A stretch of DNA of 64,000 nt from assembly GCA_030248295.1 (NCBI GenBank), contig JASANH010000965.1, positions 248,001-312,000 of the forward strand, given 5' to 3'. Numbering within the stretch: position 1 is the first letter of the stretch; each line of letters starts with the position of its first letter. A program made the position numbers and the translations under genes. A model generated the notes under the pieces. That model worked only from the letters and a program-made list of their open reading frames with translations. It did not search any database and was not told the DNA's origin. Shown here piece by piece: positions 25,007 through 36,296 of the stretch. This DNA comes from Mesodorylaimus sp. YZB2_4 (taxonomy: Eukaryota; Nematoda; Enoplea; Dorylaimida; Dorylaimidae).

Positions 25007-26365
25007 TTCGTTGCCAGAGATTGAACTCGTATCTGGGGGCCATGATCAAACCTTCGTTGCAGTCGGGTCGACAGGCGTGGCCAGATGAGCGTGGAAAGCA
25101 TGGGAGTGACGTGTACAGTGTGGTGCAATGTGTGTAATATAGGGAAGTGATTGAGTGGGTAGACAGTCCTTATTTTATTGGATGCCTATAAGCCAGCGTC
25201 TGTAGTGCAGCCTCGAGCCATACAGTGTTGAGTATTGGTGGTGCCAGTTTTTTGATCGACTTTTTGGATTGTTGTATTTTGACATTCCTGGTGAATGTGA
25301 TTGTGTTTGGGATTCTTGTTGTTAGCTTTATAGTTGCTTGTTTATTGCTAGGGGTGACTGGTGACGTATTGTCTGTGGCCATGTCTGTTTTTATGCCCCT
25401 GTCAGCTTTATAATGAAGCAGCGTGGTTTTCGCGGATGAGAGGACGGCTAGCATCAGTTACAGCCGTCGATGCAGAATCCAGTTATTGGATGAAAGAAGT
25501 AATTTTCGTGCTGGCATCTTGCTCGGGGCTCATGCCGTATTTGGCAATGGCTGACCTGCTGAAAAAATAAGCAAGGACTATTTTGAGACGTCTAGTTTCG
25601 AGAGGCGAAGTGGGCGTGATGTGTGGATTGGTGAACGCCCAGTCGATGTCCATAAATTGGCGCTTCAGGTATTGGGTTCTGTTGGGACTGAGGAACCGGT
25701 ACATGCGAACAGATGAAAAAGAGGGAGCCAATTCTCTCTGAAGCAGAGAAAAGGCGCAAGAGCACTGTATGGAATGAAAGAGAAGAAGTGAGTGTTATTT
25801 CTTGAAGATAATTACGAGGGAGGAAGGTGAGGCAAAATTATTCAAAGAGAAAATTGAAATCAAAGCACATTTTGGCTGCCTATTGGTGGTGTTTTTGTGT
25901 TTATTCCCAAATCAAGGGAAGTCAAAAAAGGGCATGAAATTCACTGAACGAACAGTCAATATTCTTCTTTCTTCTCCATCGAAATTATGCTCCATGTTCC
26001 ACGTGGGGGGTTTCTTGCATACCTCCCGCTAATACTACCTGATGAATTATTTAAAGGGAGTGAATGAACCAAATAGATCCAGGAGTGAAAATAAGGAGTG
26101 TGCTGTTTTCTCAGATTCGAACTAGTCACAATGGGGAGAAGTGATGCAGCCACCAACACTGATCTTGACTGTTCTGCCGTGGTACTGTACCAATGGGACA
26201 AAGCGATGCGCGGTTGCGCCCTTTTTGCCTGGAATCGGCACAGTGACTGTATTGGCTCCGAGGCGAAGACAACTTCGCCGACTCGAGGATCATGCGAGGG
26301 ACGTCCATCGCAGACATATTGGAATGGCGAAAAGGCCCGAGACAGGCCAAAACCAATAGAGATCA
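25007..26365. other. 3' flank of CCSER-like gene and intergenic
   Basis: About 1.36 kb with no gene that I can support. A 62-residue very hydrophobic frame at 25225-25413 follows the stop directly and has no family signal. From about 26100 the sequence begins to look like the 5' flank of the anoctamin copy that follows. Confidence 0.4.
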
Positions 26366-27601
26366 GTGAGCCCCATCAAAAAGGAGCCTATTTCAAGGAT
26401 GATAGCTGATGATAGAATTGATTATGTTCTGGTCTATGACGACCCAACAAACGGATTCAATCTCGAACGCACGGTTCAGGATTTGATGAACTTAACGATA
26501 AGATTCTCGATGGCCTGGGTGCAATGTCGCCCCTTTTTAATGGCACACTATCGGTGCCACCCACCATCAAATACAGAAAAGGGAATGCTATTTGAGCCAA
26601 CTCCTGAAGGCCGGCTTGGAATTAGAGATGCACGAATACGACGAAAAGGGAGAGGCGGGAAGCCGGAAACTGGTCTTCGTAAAGATACACGCTCCGTGGC
26701 CAGTACTCAAACTAGGAGCTGAAAAATTGAAAATCAAGTTGCCTCTGAAGCTCAAAGATTCGATCGATTCGATCTGCCCCGGTCGAATCCGGAGGCCATG
26801 TTGGCACCTTGTCGCAGATCTGAAATAGTGTGGCAGATGATGCAGTCCGCCTGCAATGAGCCCCTGTGCGAGAAGGGCAGGGGCATCGAGAGTCTGTTGG
26901 AGCACGGGTTGTTCGAAACGGCCTATCCCTTGCACGATGGGGACTACAAATACAAGCTCAGGGGCGTATCCCCAAACCAGTACACCACCGGGCAACGTCT
27001 ACACGCTGAATGGGCCACCATGCGGAGGGCCTTCTCTGGCCAACCGTTGAATCGCATCAGGAATTATTTTGGGGAAAAAGTGGCCTTCTACTTCGCCTTC
27101 ATGGATTTCTACTCAAAAATGCTTATCATCCCATCCTTTTTCGGCCTCGTGGCGTTCCTGTATGGCCTGATCAATTCTCTAACACCTTCTGCGAAGCAAG
27201 ATTTAGCTCGTGTATGTGACGAAAGTCAGGAGCCAGGGATGAATATAGAATGTCCGATCTGCCCGCCTCCAGCCTGCTCGCCACACGAGTTGGGCTCTGC
27301 AGAGAGATGCGAGAGGATCTATTGGCAGTATCGACTGGACAACACGACCACCTTTGTCACTGCATCGCTAAATGTCCTATGGTGCATTTTCTTCGTCAAG
27401 TTTTGGCACCGACGCGAAGCCAGATTGGCAATGGAGTGGGGTACTCACGACGCGGGAAGTGGAAGGAGAGTTGTGCGACCAGACTATGTCAAGCGAGCCA
27501 CCAGCCAAAGAAGGAATGCCGTAACGGATGAACTGATCGTGAATCTGAACATTCGAACGATAGGATTGCAGTGTGCCGAACTCAGTCCACATAAAAAATG
27601 A
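26366..27601 (+). pseudogene. Truncated anoctamin copy (TMEM16 pseudogene)
   Basis: Partial copy of the anoctamin at 44357-47874. The first part (26366-26586) is divergent, though it still reads RIDYVLVYDDP like the dimerisation-domain motif RIDYVLAYEQP of the intact gene. From about 26587 to 27534 it is nearly identical to 44836-45921. It is interrupted by a deletion of about 150 bp after KLPLKLKD that shifts the frame and gives a stop near 26826. A second open stretch (26798-27601) restarts at LAPCRRSEIVWQMM and runs through TM1 and TM2 (ASLNVLWCIFFVKFW). Identity ends after AVTDEL, followed by unrelated codons. All later TM segments, including the calcium and pore residues, are missing. 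It is broken as a channel. A truncated product cannot be excluded. Confidence 0.85.
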
Positions 27602-28485
27602 GCGTAAACGTGATGACGAACAAATGTCTACCCTCTACCGAACGTGACTGCGATGCTCGCTCGAATCGATCATGGGGCGATGAGGGCCTGAAAACAAAAG
27701 AGAAGCATGCATACGCCACACTTCGATTACTTCGAATCTTGGAAGCCGAACTTGAGCCTCCCCTTCGCTCCACCGTGGAGCGAACCAAAAACCAGACCAT
27801 TCTTTGTCTCTTCTCACGTCAGTTGCGAATGCCGCTCGAGCAATTGACGTCCAATTTTTGCATTGCTTTTCCTTCGAATTCAAATTCGATTTGCTGATTA
27901 GATCAGAGATCACGACGATCATCGCTCGCACATCGACTTTGCAACTTGGTGAACTTGCAACATCGTTTTCCTTTCAGCATCATCACCAACAGCCAGTACA
28001 TGTGATTGTCATATGCCCGTTATTGATCTCTACTCGCCTTACAATTTGGACCAGTTTGATGGCCGTCCCCAAAGTTGCATGTTGGATGAGGCCGTGCGTT
28101 ATCACGCCACTATGCGCCACATTTCTCTCCTGATTACTATATAAGCGCCCGCTTTCCTGCGACAGACAGTGTTGATATTCTCCAGCTGACGACCGTGCCA
28201 TTATAATAAACGTTGGTGCCCAATTCTGCTTACTTTTCTACGACCCACTAGTCACCCCATGCCTCGATACGGACGGCGCTCGGCCAATTCGCAGTACCGA
28301 TATCACCCGGCCGCCGGCCGATCGTTTGGTGAGCTGATCTGAGTGTGGCGCGAATCTACCCTACACTGTATCCTAGGCAAGTGACTTCGTCACAGACTTC
28401 CGCGCACAGATGAGTAAGCAGGGGCTTGGCCGAACGCTGTACAAACATTCGTTTAGACTTACATCTGACTAATTCGCTTTAGTAG
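27602..28485. other. Intergenic with a possible LTR-like promoter
   Basis: No gene recognised. Around 28136-28222 (+) there is TATATAAGCGCC, then an AATAAACG and TGGTGCCC, an order seen in LTR U3-R-U5/PBS borders. No second copy is present, so this is weak. Confidence 0.3.
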
Positions 28486-31450
28486 AACCATCGTATACTA
28501 TGCGGAGATTAGTGGAGCGATCAGGCGTGATGACGGCATGATGAGGGATGCACATAGTGCAACTTTCAAGTGATTATCAGGGACTTTCTCGATGATACTG
28601 TTTTGCAGCTGGTAGTCGATGGCTTTCTGATACTGGTCGAAGACTTCGGGTGAAGTGGCGTGACGTTTTACGAAAGAATTCAAGCGGCGAAGAGCGAGTT
28701 TATAGTTGGACGAGATTTGATAATCAGGATACATCCATGGCCACTTTACGTAATTTCATTTGTCTGTGAAGCGTAGGTCGTTTTCGAATATGCAAGTCAT
28801 GGACTCATTGTTAACATCGGAGGAGCGATTACGAATTCCGATTCGCTCGAGATCCAAAATTGCCGAAGGATCAACCATGTCCTTGGCATGCGAATCGAAA
28901 GAGTTCAGACTGCGCGAATCGCTTTGGGAGAGCGTGTTTGTGAAGAGACGCGTCATATTTGAGACGATGTTTGTTGATTCGTTCTTAGAAGAGGGTCTAG
29001 TGATTTTCCTTTCCCAGTGAGGATCCACCCTGAGCGGGAAGAAATGAGCGAGAGCGGAGTGCTTCTAGGCACTGTGACACTAGAGTCAGCGAAGATTTCG
29101 TCCCAGTATTCCGCGCTGATCAGAGTGTCGATGATACGGGACTCGGAAGTATCAGCTAGATCATACGACGGCAAGAATGTCTGCTCAGCTCGCATCTCAG
29201 ATCCTGGAGATAGGGATGCCATCGGACGAGCCACCGGATCAGTTATCTTAGGGATGACGTACGCTGTGACACTGAGATAGAAACCATCGCAAGAGCGAAT
29301 AGGGAATGCTACTAAGCGAGAACTGAAGGAATTCATGATGTCGCCAAAAGAAGAGCTCTGTTTGGATAACAGGAGTACTAATTCTAAACAAACGTAGAGC
29401 CGTTGACTTGCAGAACCAAGAACAGCGTGGCCATCGAAGAATGGCTTTTATAGACCAGAACGAGCGGTGATCTTGGCGGACAGCATGAAAGACTTGGAGC
29501 TATGCAAAACGTTGTTTATCTAGAGTAGGGACCAGTCGTAGGGTGAGCCATAGTAGAGAAGGAAGAACAGCAGAGGGAACGATGATGCCTTCCTTGGCAA
29601 GAAGGGAAGTTCTTAGTACTTTTGCAATCACTAATGCGATGACTGCTAGAGAGAAAGTTGAAGCATTGTTTTTTTCTGAACATTGTTTCTGTATCTGTAT
29701 CTGTATCTGTATATTTCTGCAGCCAAAGACAGCCTGTCCATACTAGGGCGCAGCACACAAAAATATAAATAAATATAAGTCTAAAGGTCACGGTCAATTA
29801 AAACAAAGATTGGAAACGAATCGCTTAAAAGTGTCATACGGACTATTCGCTATATCATACGGTAAATCATTCCACAGTTTTATGGCTGACACTTCGAAAG
29901 CCTGCGAGTATGTTGCAGTTCTCCCAGCGGGGGTTTCAAGATGGTGAGGAGCCGTTGTGCGTTCACTGAACCTACGACCAGACATGTCGGTATGGGTTAG
30001 TCGTTGATGTGACGGATAGGCAGTCAGCCCATGATAAATCCGGTAGAACTGCAATAGGTTGAGTTGATTTCTACGATTTTCCAAACTAGGCAACTTTAGG
30101 GCAGCCAACGTGGTGTCATAGTCAATATGCCATTGGTTTTGTATGCAGCAAACTGCAAATTTTTGAACTTTTTCCAGGTTGATGATAGCTTTCTTTTGTG
30201 TCGGAGCCCAAACAGAGGATGCATAATCGAGACGAGGGAGAATGCATTGTGTATAGACGGTCTTCAGAACATTGGTAGCCAATTTTCCAAACTTGCGGCG
30301 AAATGCACCGATCATACGCCTGCAAGATTAGGCGAGCTGACGCTTCTTGCAATAATTATGCGTAGGAAACTTCGAGCATTTGCTAGGCCAGTGATTACCA
30401 TTGCAGAGCTGGTCTATTTCGGCTGATTTCGTTGGGAAAGATTGAGAGCCTCGATGGCTAGTCGTAGCGGGGCTACTTGTAGCGAGGTTAATGTCGTGAA
30501 AATGCGACCGATCTTGGTGGCTTGTCGGTTTTGGGGCAGAGGACCGATTCCTTACATGTTCAGACGTTTGACTTCAGGAGACGACGACGTATTACGAGAA
30601 CTGTGCTCCATGTATTAGGAGGTTTCGATGTGATCTCGTAGAAGGGCGATAAGAGACTTGCAGTGCTTCTTTCAATTTTCCTCGAACAACTTAATCGCCG
30701 AGAGTAGATGGGGGCAATGAGCGAGTTGTAGTTTGCATTCAATTCGTCGAAGACATTAGTCACGCAGCGCGCGTGCCTCGTTCCTAGGTGCCCTGAGAGC
30801 ACGAATATTCTGCAAGTGCTTCGTTTTTATGAGATACTTCTTTCTAAAAAGATCTTCGATCGTTTTCAAAGCGACGGCATAGTTCTCGCTCATTACGGAT
30901 AACCTTCAATAGACCTCGAAGCCATACTTTCCTCTTTCAGGCGGGACTTTGGATAGTGACGCTTAAGGAACATCCGAGAGATCCTCCTGACTATGCGCGC
31001 AAGCCTTATAGACGTCCATGAACTCTTGATATTTCGAGGGGGTCCCGTCTAAGATCGGGGTTCGAAAGAAGTTAACTTTACCTTTTTTCCTTTTTGGACC
31101 ACCGGAGCTTCGGGGATCGCCAGACATGGCCGTTCGTTTTCCATCTGAAGTTCGTGCGATTCGCGGCGACGTTTCTGATCTTCATTACGTTCTTCGATTT
31201 CGACTCGACTTCAATATGCTGGCAAATTCGGCGTCGAGATCGTAGCATTGGAAGACAGTTCGTCAAATTGAGCCACTTCTTCTTGAAAGCCGTTGACTTA
31301 TTCGTCCTCAGACGCATCGATAAAGGCGTATCAAGTTCGTAGGCAGAGAACACTTTCTGAGGTTTCGCTCTAGCCAATTTGATTGTAGACTTTGCATCCG
31401 GAATCTTGTCGAAGAGACATTGAGAAGAGGCGTTTTTGTCGATTTGACGT
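28486..31450 (-). mobile_element. Decayed BEL/Pao LTR retrotransposon (gag to start of RT)
   Basis: Reading from high to low coordinates, 31400-30400 is Gag-like in several frames (LDGTPSKYQEFMDVYKA). A zinc-knuckle segment follows (LCNGNHWPSKC, about 30400-30420). It continues beyond an inserted LINE as KKQCFN, SDCKS and PSCQGRHH (about 29560-29660). At 29336-28960 there is a DUF1758/retropepsin-type block (IDTLISAEYWDEI, then RSGWILTG). At 28734-28490 is the start of the RT domain (NYKLALRRLNSFVKR, QYQKAIDYQL, IIEKVPDNH, then HHAVITPDRSTNLRIVYDGS), where similarity stops. The frame is broken many times. No RT catalytic core, RNase H, integrase or paired LTRs were found. Confidence 0.82.
29688..30335 (-). 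mobile_element. 5'-truncated non-LTR retrotransposon (LINE) inside the BEL/Pao element
   Basis: An open frame at 30315-29794 encodes the C-terminal part of a LINE reverse transcriptase: MIGAFRRKFGKL, LPRLDYASSVWAP, LEKVQKFAVCCIQ, LPSLENRRNQLNLLQFYRIYHG, and KLWNDLPYDI near the end. The element ends at 29688-29716 in a short (ATACAG)n repeat, a common LINE 3' end. Upstream sequence is missing, as expected for 5' truncation. It looks like CR1/Jockey-type elements, but the clade is not resolved. Confidence 0.85.
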
Positions 31451-32063
31451 CTTTGTCGATGGGGCCGTGGTCGATCAGCCCACCCACGGACGGCGCCCGC
31501 CCGTGGGTGGGCTGAGATGGCGGCGGGCGCGCAGGTGGCGGCAGGGGTGTTGTGGTGTTGAGTCCAGCTAATGACGGTCGTTGAGCTTGCACCAGCGGCA
31601 CCACTTGGTTGGCGGCGGGTTGTGCGAGTCCTGGCGGTGGAGCAGGGCGAGCCACTGGCGTCAGCTTTGTTTCGAGGACTTGATCGATGAACTGGAGGGT
31701 CTCTTCAGCAAACGGGAGACCTTCCTGTCCACTCTCGACCCGCTGTTTGTGCGCCACCAGGTAGAGTACCCCGCAGCCCGGCAGCAGGATCATCGCCGAG
31801 AGCGGATCCATCTCGAACATGGCACGGCAATCAAATGACTGAGACCATAGGGGAGCCTCCTTCTGCGGGTGTAAAGTCATGAGGAAGAGTCGATCTGCCA
31901 GTGTAAAGTAGGGAAAGCACTTGGACTCGTACAGATTGTGGAATGTGTAAGCTGTGATGTGCAAGCTGTGCCACGATGTTGCTTATCTTTTCCGAAGCGA
32001 CTTTACATGTACAGTACCTCCAGCACCAGTACATTCAACAATCACAATTTTCAGGAGCCTCGG
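31451..32063 (-). other. Proline-rich open frame of unknown nature
   Basis: A frame at 31964-31308 encodes a hydrophobic patch (MILLPGCGVLYLVAH) followed by a Pro/Ala-rich stretch. It abuts the BEL/Pao Gag region and may be its N-terminal part or 5' flank. It includes a 14-bp perfect inverted repeat (CAGCCCACCCACGG / CCGTGGGTGGGCTG) near 31477-31515. I recognise no family. Confidence 0.3.
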
Positions 32064-32572
32064 TTTTCACATGAGACGCAGTTGAGCTGTTGACTGTATG
32101 GCCACTGTGGGCTACTGTAGGCTCACTAGATCGCAATTTTGTGGGCCCGTTTTACCTTCAGGTAGCTCTACTCACCCTGTACGGCATCAGCAGCAGCCAG
32201 CCTAGCCTCTCGACTCTCTCATGCAGGAAGCCCTAGCAGTAAGGTGAACTCGACGCTTTTGGACTGGCGCCCAGCAGAGACCTGGCTGGGCTTATCTGAA
32301 GAAAGCCAGCTTACAATTAAATCTCAGAAATCCAATCTGCAAAAAAGCTTTTCTCATCATTTTACACCGAAAAACGTCACAGTATGCATCTGGTAACAAA
32401 TGGCACGGGAAAAGGACAACCAGGATACTCTATGCCTGCCTTTACTGTCTCCGCACCTTGCGAATTTTGCTCAGCCTTGGACTTTTTATCTATCGATTTA
32501 CCCCTTCTATGCACAAATGTTACACCGCTTCAAAAATGAACGAAACTCCTTTCTCATTGTTCCACACAGGGC
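32064..32572. repeat. Segment duplicated at 41316-41815 (copy 1)
   Basis: The last codons of the GPCR plus about 440 bp of its 3' flank recur in the same orientation at 41316-41815. Shared runs include GCAGTTGAGCTGTTGACT, CCTCTCGACTCTCTCATGCAG and GGGAAAAGGACAAC. Confidence 0.85.
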
Positions 32573-33811
32573 GACATAAATTGGGAAATTGAGTGCCCTG
32601 GTCAAACACTCGATAATCACATTAGTCAGGGCCGCATAGCCTTCGAAGCGATGTGCGAAACAAAAAGAGGACAGCTCGGAGAAGGTGCTCTCGTAAGTGA
32701 TATGATTCTCGGCCACGAGCAACTCCCCTGCGAAATACAAACAATAACTAAGGTTATCCAAGATGAGTAGGATATCAAGGGCCAGCGTGAGGGCGACGAT
32801 GGATCGTTGATCCGACTGTGCAGTTTTGACTGAAGTGTTTTCTGCCTGTCGACTTGGCTGATTGGTGGTTGCTTTCGTGTCAGCTTGTCTAGTCGTCGTC
32901 TGTCCCTCGGGCATTGCAACACGTTGTGGTATTCGATTTACAGTGTGAACTCCGACTCGAATGGATGGTCCATCGATGTGGCTGTGAGCGGTGACGAGGC
33001 CCAGCTGATTGCTCGCGCTGGGTGCAACCTTGGTTCGCTTGAGTTTGTATCTCTTGATGACAGCCATTCTCAATTTTGTGGACAAGACTGCCATGACCAC
33101 AACCAAGATCATGGGCAGGATGGCATCGCTGAACAGGGCCAGCCCGACTACGAAAGGCGTGGCCCCTACTTTGGACTGTGTGTAAATATAGACGCCGCCG
33201 GCCGCCTCCACTTGCATGGCCATTGTATAGTGCATTCTTGTAGCGCTCATCAGCAACGCCAAAACGATCACCGCCCTCCAAATGTGTCGTTTTAGGTTTT
33301 CAGATAGATTTCGATAGAATTGTGGTCGAGCGATGGCCAGGAATCTTTCCACAGTCACACACAGAGCGCACATGTCACTCGCCAGCGAGGTCACGAAGGC
33401 CAGTCCTCTCGAGGCTGCAACTAGCCACATGGCCCCGTAGTTGGTGTAGCCGGTCACCTTCCATCCTCTGTAGCACACGTTGAAGATCATGTCCAACACA
33501 CAGAAAGCCAGATCTAGGGCAGCTATGGTCAGCATCGCAGCGAAGAAGGTATTCTTCTCAACGAACGTTTTCCTCCATACTGTGCCCATTATCAAAATAC
33601 TGCAGACCACACCCACGGCCGGGATCAGGCCACCCACCACTTGCAGGATAGACTGAACTTGACGTTTTATGTTCAGCGTTTCGTACAAATACATGAATTC
33701 TACCACGGTCACATTCTGAAATGGCCACGCCCCATCGTCTCCCAGCAATTGCTGCGCTTTCTCTTTCGGCATCCAAAACCACTTTTCAGCTTCATGCGAT
33801 GAGTCATTCAT
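32507..33811 (-). CDS. Rhodopsin-like G-protein-coupled receptor, orphan
   Basis: A seven-helix receptor of about 434 residues in one coding exon. The start at 33811 (MNDSSHEAEKW) is preferred because an acceptor (tttctgtttccag) lies just upstream, so the extension to 33901 is probably intron. TM1 is IPAVGVVCSILIMGTVW and TM2 is FFAAMLTIAALDLAFCVLDMIF. TM3 ends in TVERFLAIARP, an ERF form of the E/DRY motif. TM5 is PFVVGLALFSDAILPMILVVVMAVL. A long basic third loop follows, then TM6 IVALTLALDILLILDNLSYCLYF. TM7 ends in NFPIY, a variant NPxxY. N-glycosylation sites (NDSS, NVT) lie in the N-terminus. The ligand is unknown. Its 3' end and flank are duplicated at 41316-41815. Confidence 0.85.
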   Translation of the reverse strand: MNDSSHEAEKWFWMPKEKAQQLLGDDGAWPFQNVTVVEFMYLYETLNIKRQVQSILQVVGGLIPAVGVVCSILIMGTVWRKTFVEKNTFFAAMLTIAALDLAFCVLDMIFNVCYRGWKVTGYTNYGAMWLVAASRGLAFVTSLASDMCALCVTVERFLAIARPQFYRNLSENLKRHIWRAVIVLALLMSATRMHYTMAMQVEAAGGVYIYTQSKVGATPFVVGLALFSDAILPMILVVVMAVLSTKLRMAVIKRYKLKRTKVAPSASNQLGLVTAHSHIDGPSIRVGVHTVNRIPQRVAMPEGQTTTRQADTKATTNQPSRQAENTSVKTAQSDQRSIVALTLALDILLILDNLSYCLYFAGELLVAENHITYESTFSELSSFCFAHRFEGYAALTNVIIECLTRALNFPIYVALCGTMRKEFRSFLKRCNICA

Positions 33812-34656
33812 GTTTGAGCCCGCTGGAAACAGAAAGGCTGCTGTATTCGATCCAAAAAGTTGACTTTTTAACTTACAGAAAAGAGAGAGAAGGTATGGCA
33901 ATTAAAACAGGAGCAATGGTCATATCGAGGGGTATTGGAGCTTTAAAAGCAGTGCAGAAGGAAGTGTCAGATTTTTAAGAAGATTTTGCGACTCGTAACG
34001 AATCCACACGCTTGATTCGATGTTGACATCCTAAGTCGAGGCCAATTGTGCAAATGAGCTCAATGATACTTCGATTTTCCACTCTGTCGTGTATCGAGAA
34101 TTGAGACTAGCCTTCCAGCGTGTGAGCTAGCATTTTCATTTATTATCCCTCTCAGGAGAACGTCAAAGACCAGAACTAATCTTTGATTATGGATCATTTG
34201 ATAAGATTGAGTCCAGCTAGACTTAGGTTTACAGGCCCATGGGTCTGTCGCGTAAATCCATAGGCCTTGAAAAAAGTCTTATTCTCCTTTTTTACATCAA
34301 CCTGAGCACTGACGATGAGACTGTTGAATCATGACTTTTTCACATCAGTTGTCTGCGCCTGCACGCGACTTGAAGCGGAAGTGAGTAGGATTGGCCTGGC
34401 CTTTACTATCTAGCTGTTCCTAATCCAAGTGAGCACTCGATGTCTGCCTCGCTGGGTAAGCAAAAAAATTTTTTACGAGTCCTAACTGATTAACCAGTAT
34501 TTGACTTTTAACATCGGTCTGGAGTAGCTGTCTCTCATTCTAGGCCCTCGAATAGTGTGACAGATTGAAGCAAACCCATCAAACATTCAAACTGCAGTGG
34601 GTGTCTGCAATGTGGAGTGAGATCGATAGATTAGTAGCATAGGTTAGAGGGACATG
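33812..34656. other. 5' flank of the GPCR gene
   Basis: About 850 bp between the GPCR start and the Tc1-like element. It likely contains a 5' non-coding exon and promoter of the GPCR, because the acceptor just upstream of the start implies an intron. No coding signal or repeat was seen. Confidence 0.4.
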
Positions 34657-34658
34657 TA

Positions 34659-36296
34659 CAGTAGCGGACAGAAGTAGATCAACTCAGAAGCAACTGCAAA
34701 CTTGAATGATTTTGAGGGTAACGGCTAAACCGACAGAATTCTTTTGTTAGCCATTGAATAGAGCACTTAAAACTGGTTTGCTAGCATTCTTGTTTAACAT
34801 TTGTCTCTGCTTGTATAATTCAAAACAAAAATTCAAAATTTTTTGCCCTGACAAAAGTAGAGCAACTTTTCTGGAAACACTAAATATAGCTCGATTGTGA
34901 GCGATAGGGCACAAATTGAAAAGCCTTGCGGCCATTGAGACTAGTATCTTGTGCTTGACCCTCGGTTTTGATCATGCAGTTGCCCCTGGGCCTCATGGAA
35001 TCGATCAATCGAACAAAAAAAGAATCTTGTGTTTCTGCCTAAAATTTTTTGGTTGCCTGCCGGATGACATGTAAATTCGAACGCAAATTGGTTCTTAGCG
35101 ATGCTGGTCGACTGACCACTTGTTTTCAATCGAATTCAAGTTATAGGATTGGGCTGGTCAATCATTTCTGGTGATTTTTTATGTTTCATCTGATCACGAA
35201 GCAGGTTCGACATGTTTTTTTATCGCACTGTTGAAACATTCGTCCCTTTGGCGTCATACGACGAGCATTTGACAGCATTTGGTCGGTCAGAAATGACCTG
35301 GCACCTAAATTGACCTATGATGCCATCGATCTTACAAACTGGGTCCTTCCTGCACCCAAAGAGATAACCCCAGACCATCATCAAACCACCATCATGATTA
35401 ACGATTGGGACTGTACGCTGAGGGCTGCACTTGGCCTTCACCGGGCGACAAATATACTGATACCACTGCTGTAGGTGCAAACTATGCTCAAATTCGCCGA
35501 TCTAACGGACTCTTACCACTCTAGTTGGGTCCTAGGAAAAAAAATAGTTGGCGAACTGAAAATGCGGTTCGCAGCTCTTTTTTTTAAATCAATGGTTTCC
35601 CCGCCGATCTTTGTCGAAGCAACCCAGCGTCGTCAAGGCGTTGTTCTACAGCAACAATAATGATGTATAGTTGCCCACAGTCGATTTGACCCGCCCAGTG
35701 CATAATCCAGGGTCAGCAAAAGCTGCGCGTCTGATCTGGGAATTCGAATAGTTATCAGTTTTCTTTGGCCTGCCAGACTTTTTGGCCGCAGCGACCGACC
35801 AGCTTTCGACTGATGACTCATGTCACAACCTTTTCATACCCTTTTAAGAGCATCCCAGTCTCAGTCGTCGATTTTTCTTGCTCAAATGCATATTGACTAT
35901 TGCGTCTTTAAGACCCTCTGACGTTTGCAAGAGGGATAAGGCATTTTGCAAGAGGGAGCGAGCAAAAATTAGAATATTGCGGGCCAATTATGAGCCTTTT
36001 AGCGCGTCAGGCTCTAATGTGACGCGAAAGTCAGGGAGGCGCACGATACACTCGTTTTTGACAATCGTACCCGAAGTTGCTCTACTTTTGTCGCACCAAG
36101 ATTTTGAGTAATTTTTAATTTTATTTCAAACCTTTGTGTGAGGCCATGATGCTGGACCTAAAAACACTTTCCATGGGTCAATTATCAATGCTCTTTCAGC
36201 AACTTTCAATCAAAATGGTGTAGCTTGCACAGACTGAGCAGAAAATTCCTCCGATTGCAACTGAGAACAGAGTTGCTCTACTCTTGTCCCCTACTG
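34659..36296 (-). mobile_element. Tc1/mariner-type DNA transposon with IR/DR ends, inactive
   Basis: The ends read CAGTAGCGGACAGAAGTAG at 34659 and the inverse of CAGTAGGGGACAAGAGTAG at 36296, next to TA (34657-34658) on the left and a decayed TG on the right. A second repeat unit (GACAAAAGTAGAGCAACTT) lies inside each arm, at 34850-34868 and inverted at 36074-36092. This makes the four-site IR/DR layout known in Sleeping Beauty-like Tc1 elements. Between them a decayed transposase reads on the minus strand, with the N-terminal part near 35820 (SKAGR) and the catalytic part at 35480-35220 (VNHDGGLMMVWGYLFG). The total is about 1.64 kb, the usual Tc1 size. The frame is broken by stops and shifts. 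Confidence 0.85.

Noticed and set aside
25225..25413. 62-residue very hydrophobic open frame after the CCSER-like stop
   Set aside because: It lies in a probable 3' UTR, has no family signal or splice support, and T-rich DNA gives hydrophobic frames by chance.
33721..33978. Plus-strand open frame opposite the GPCR start
   Set aside because: It is a shadow of the GPCR coding strand, with no family signal.
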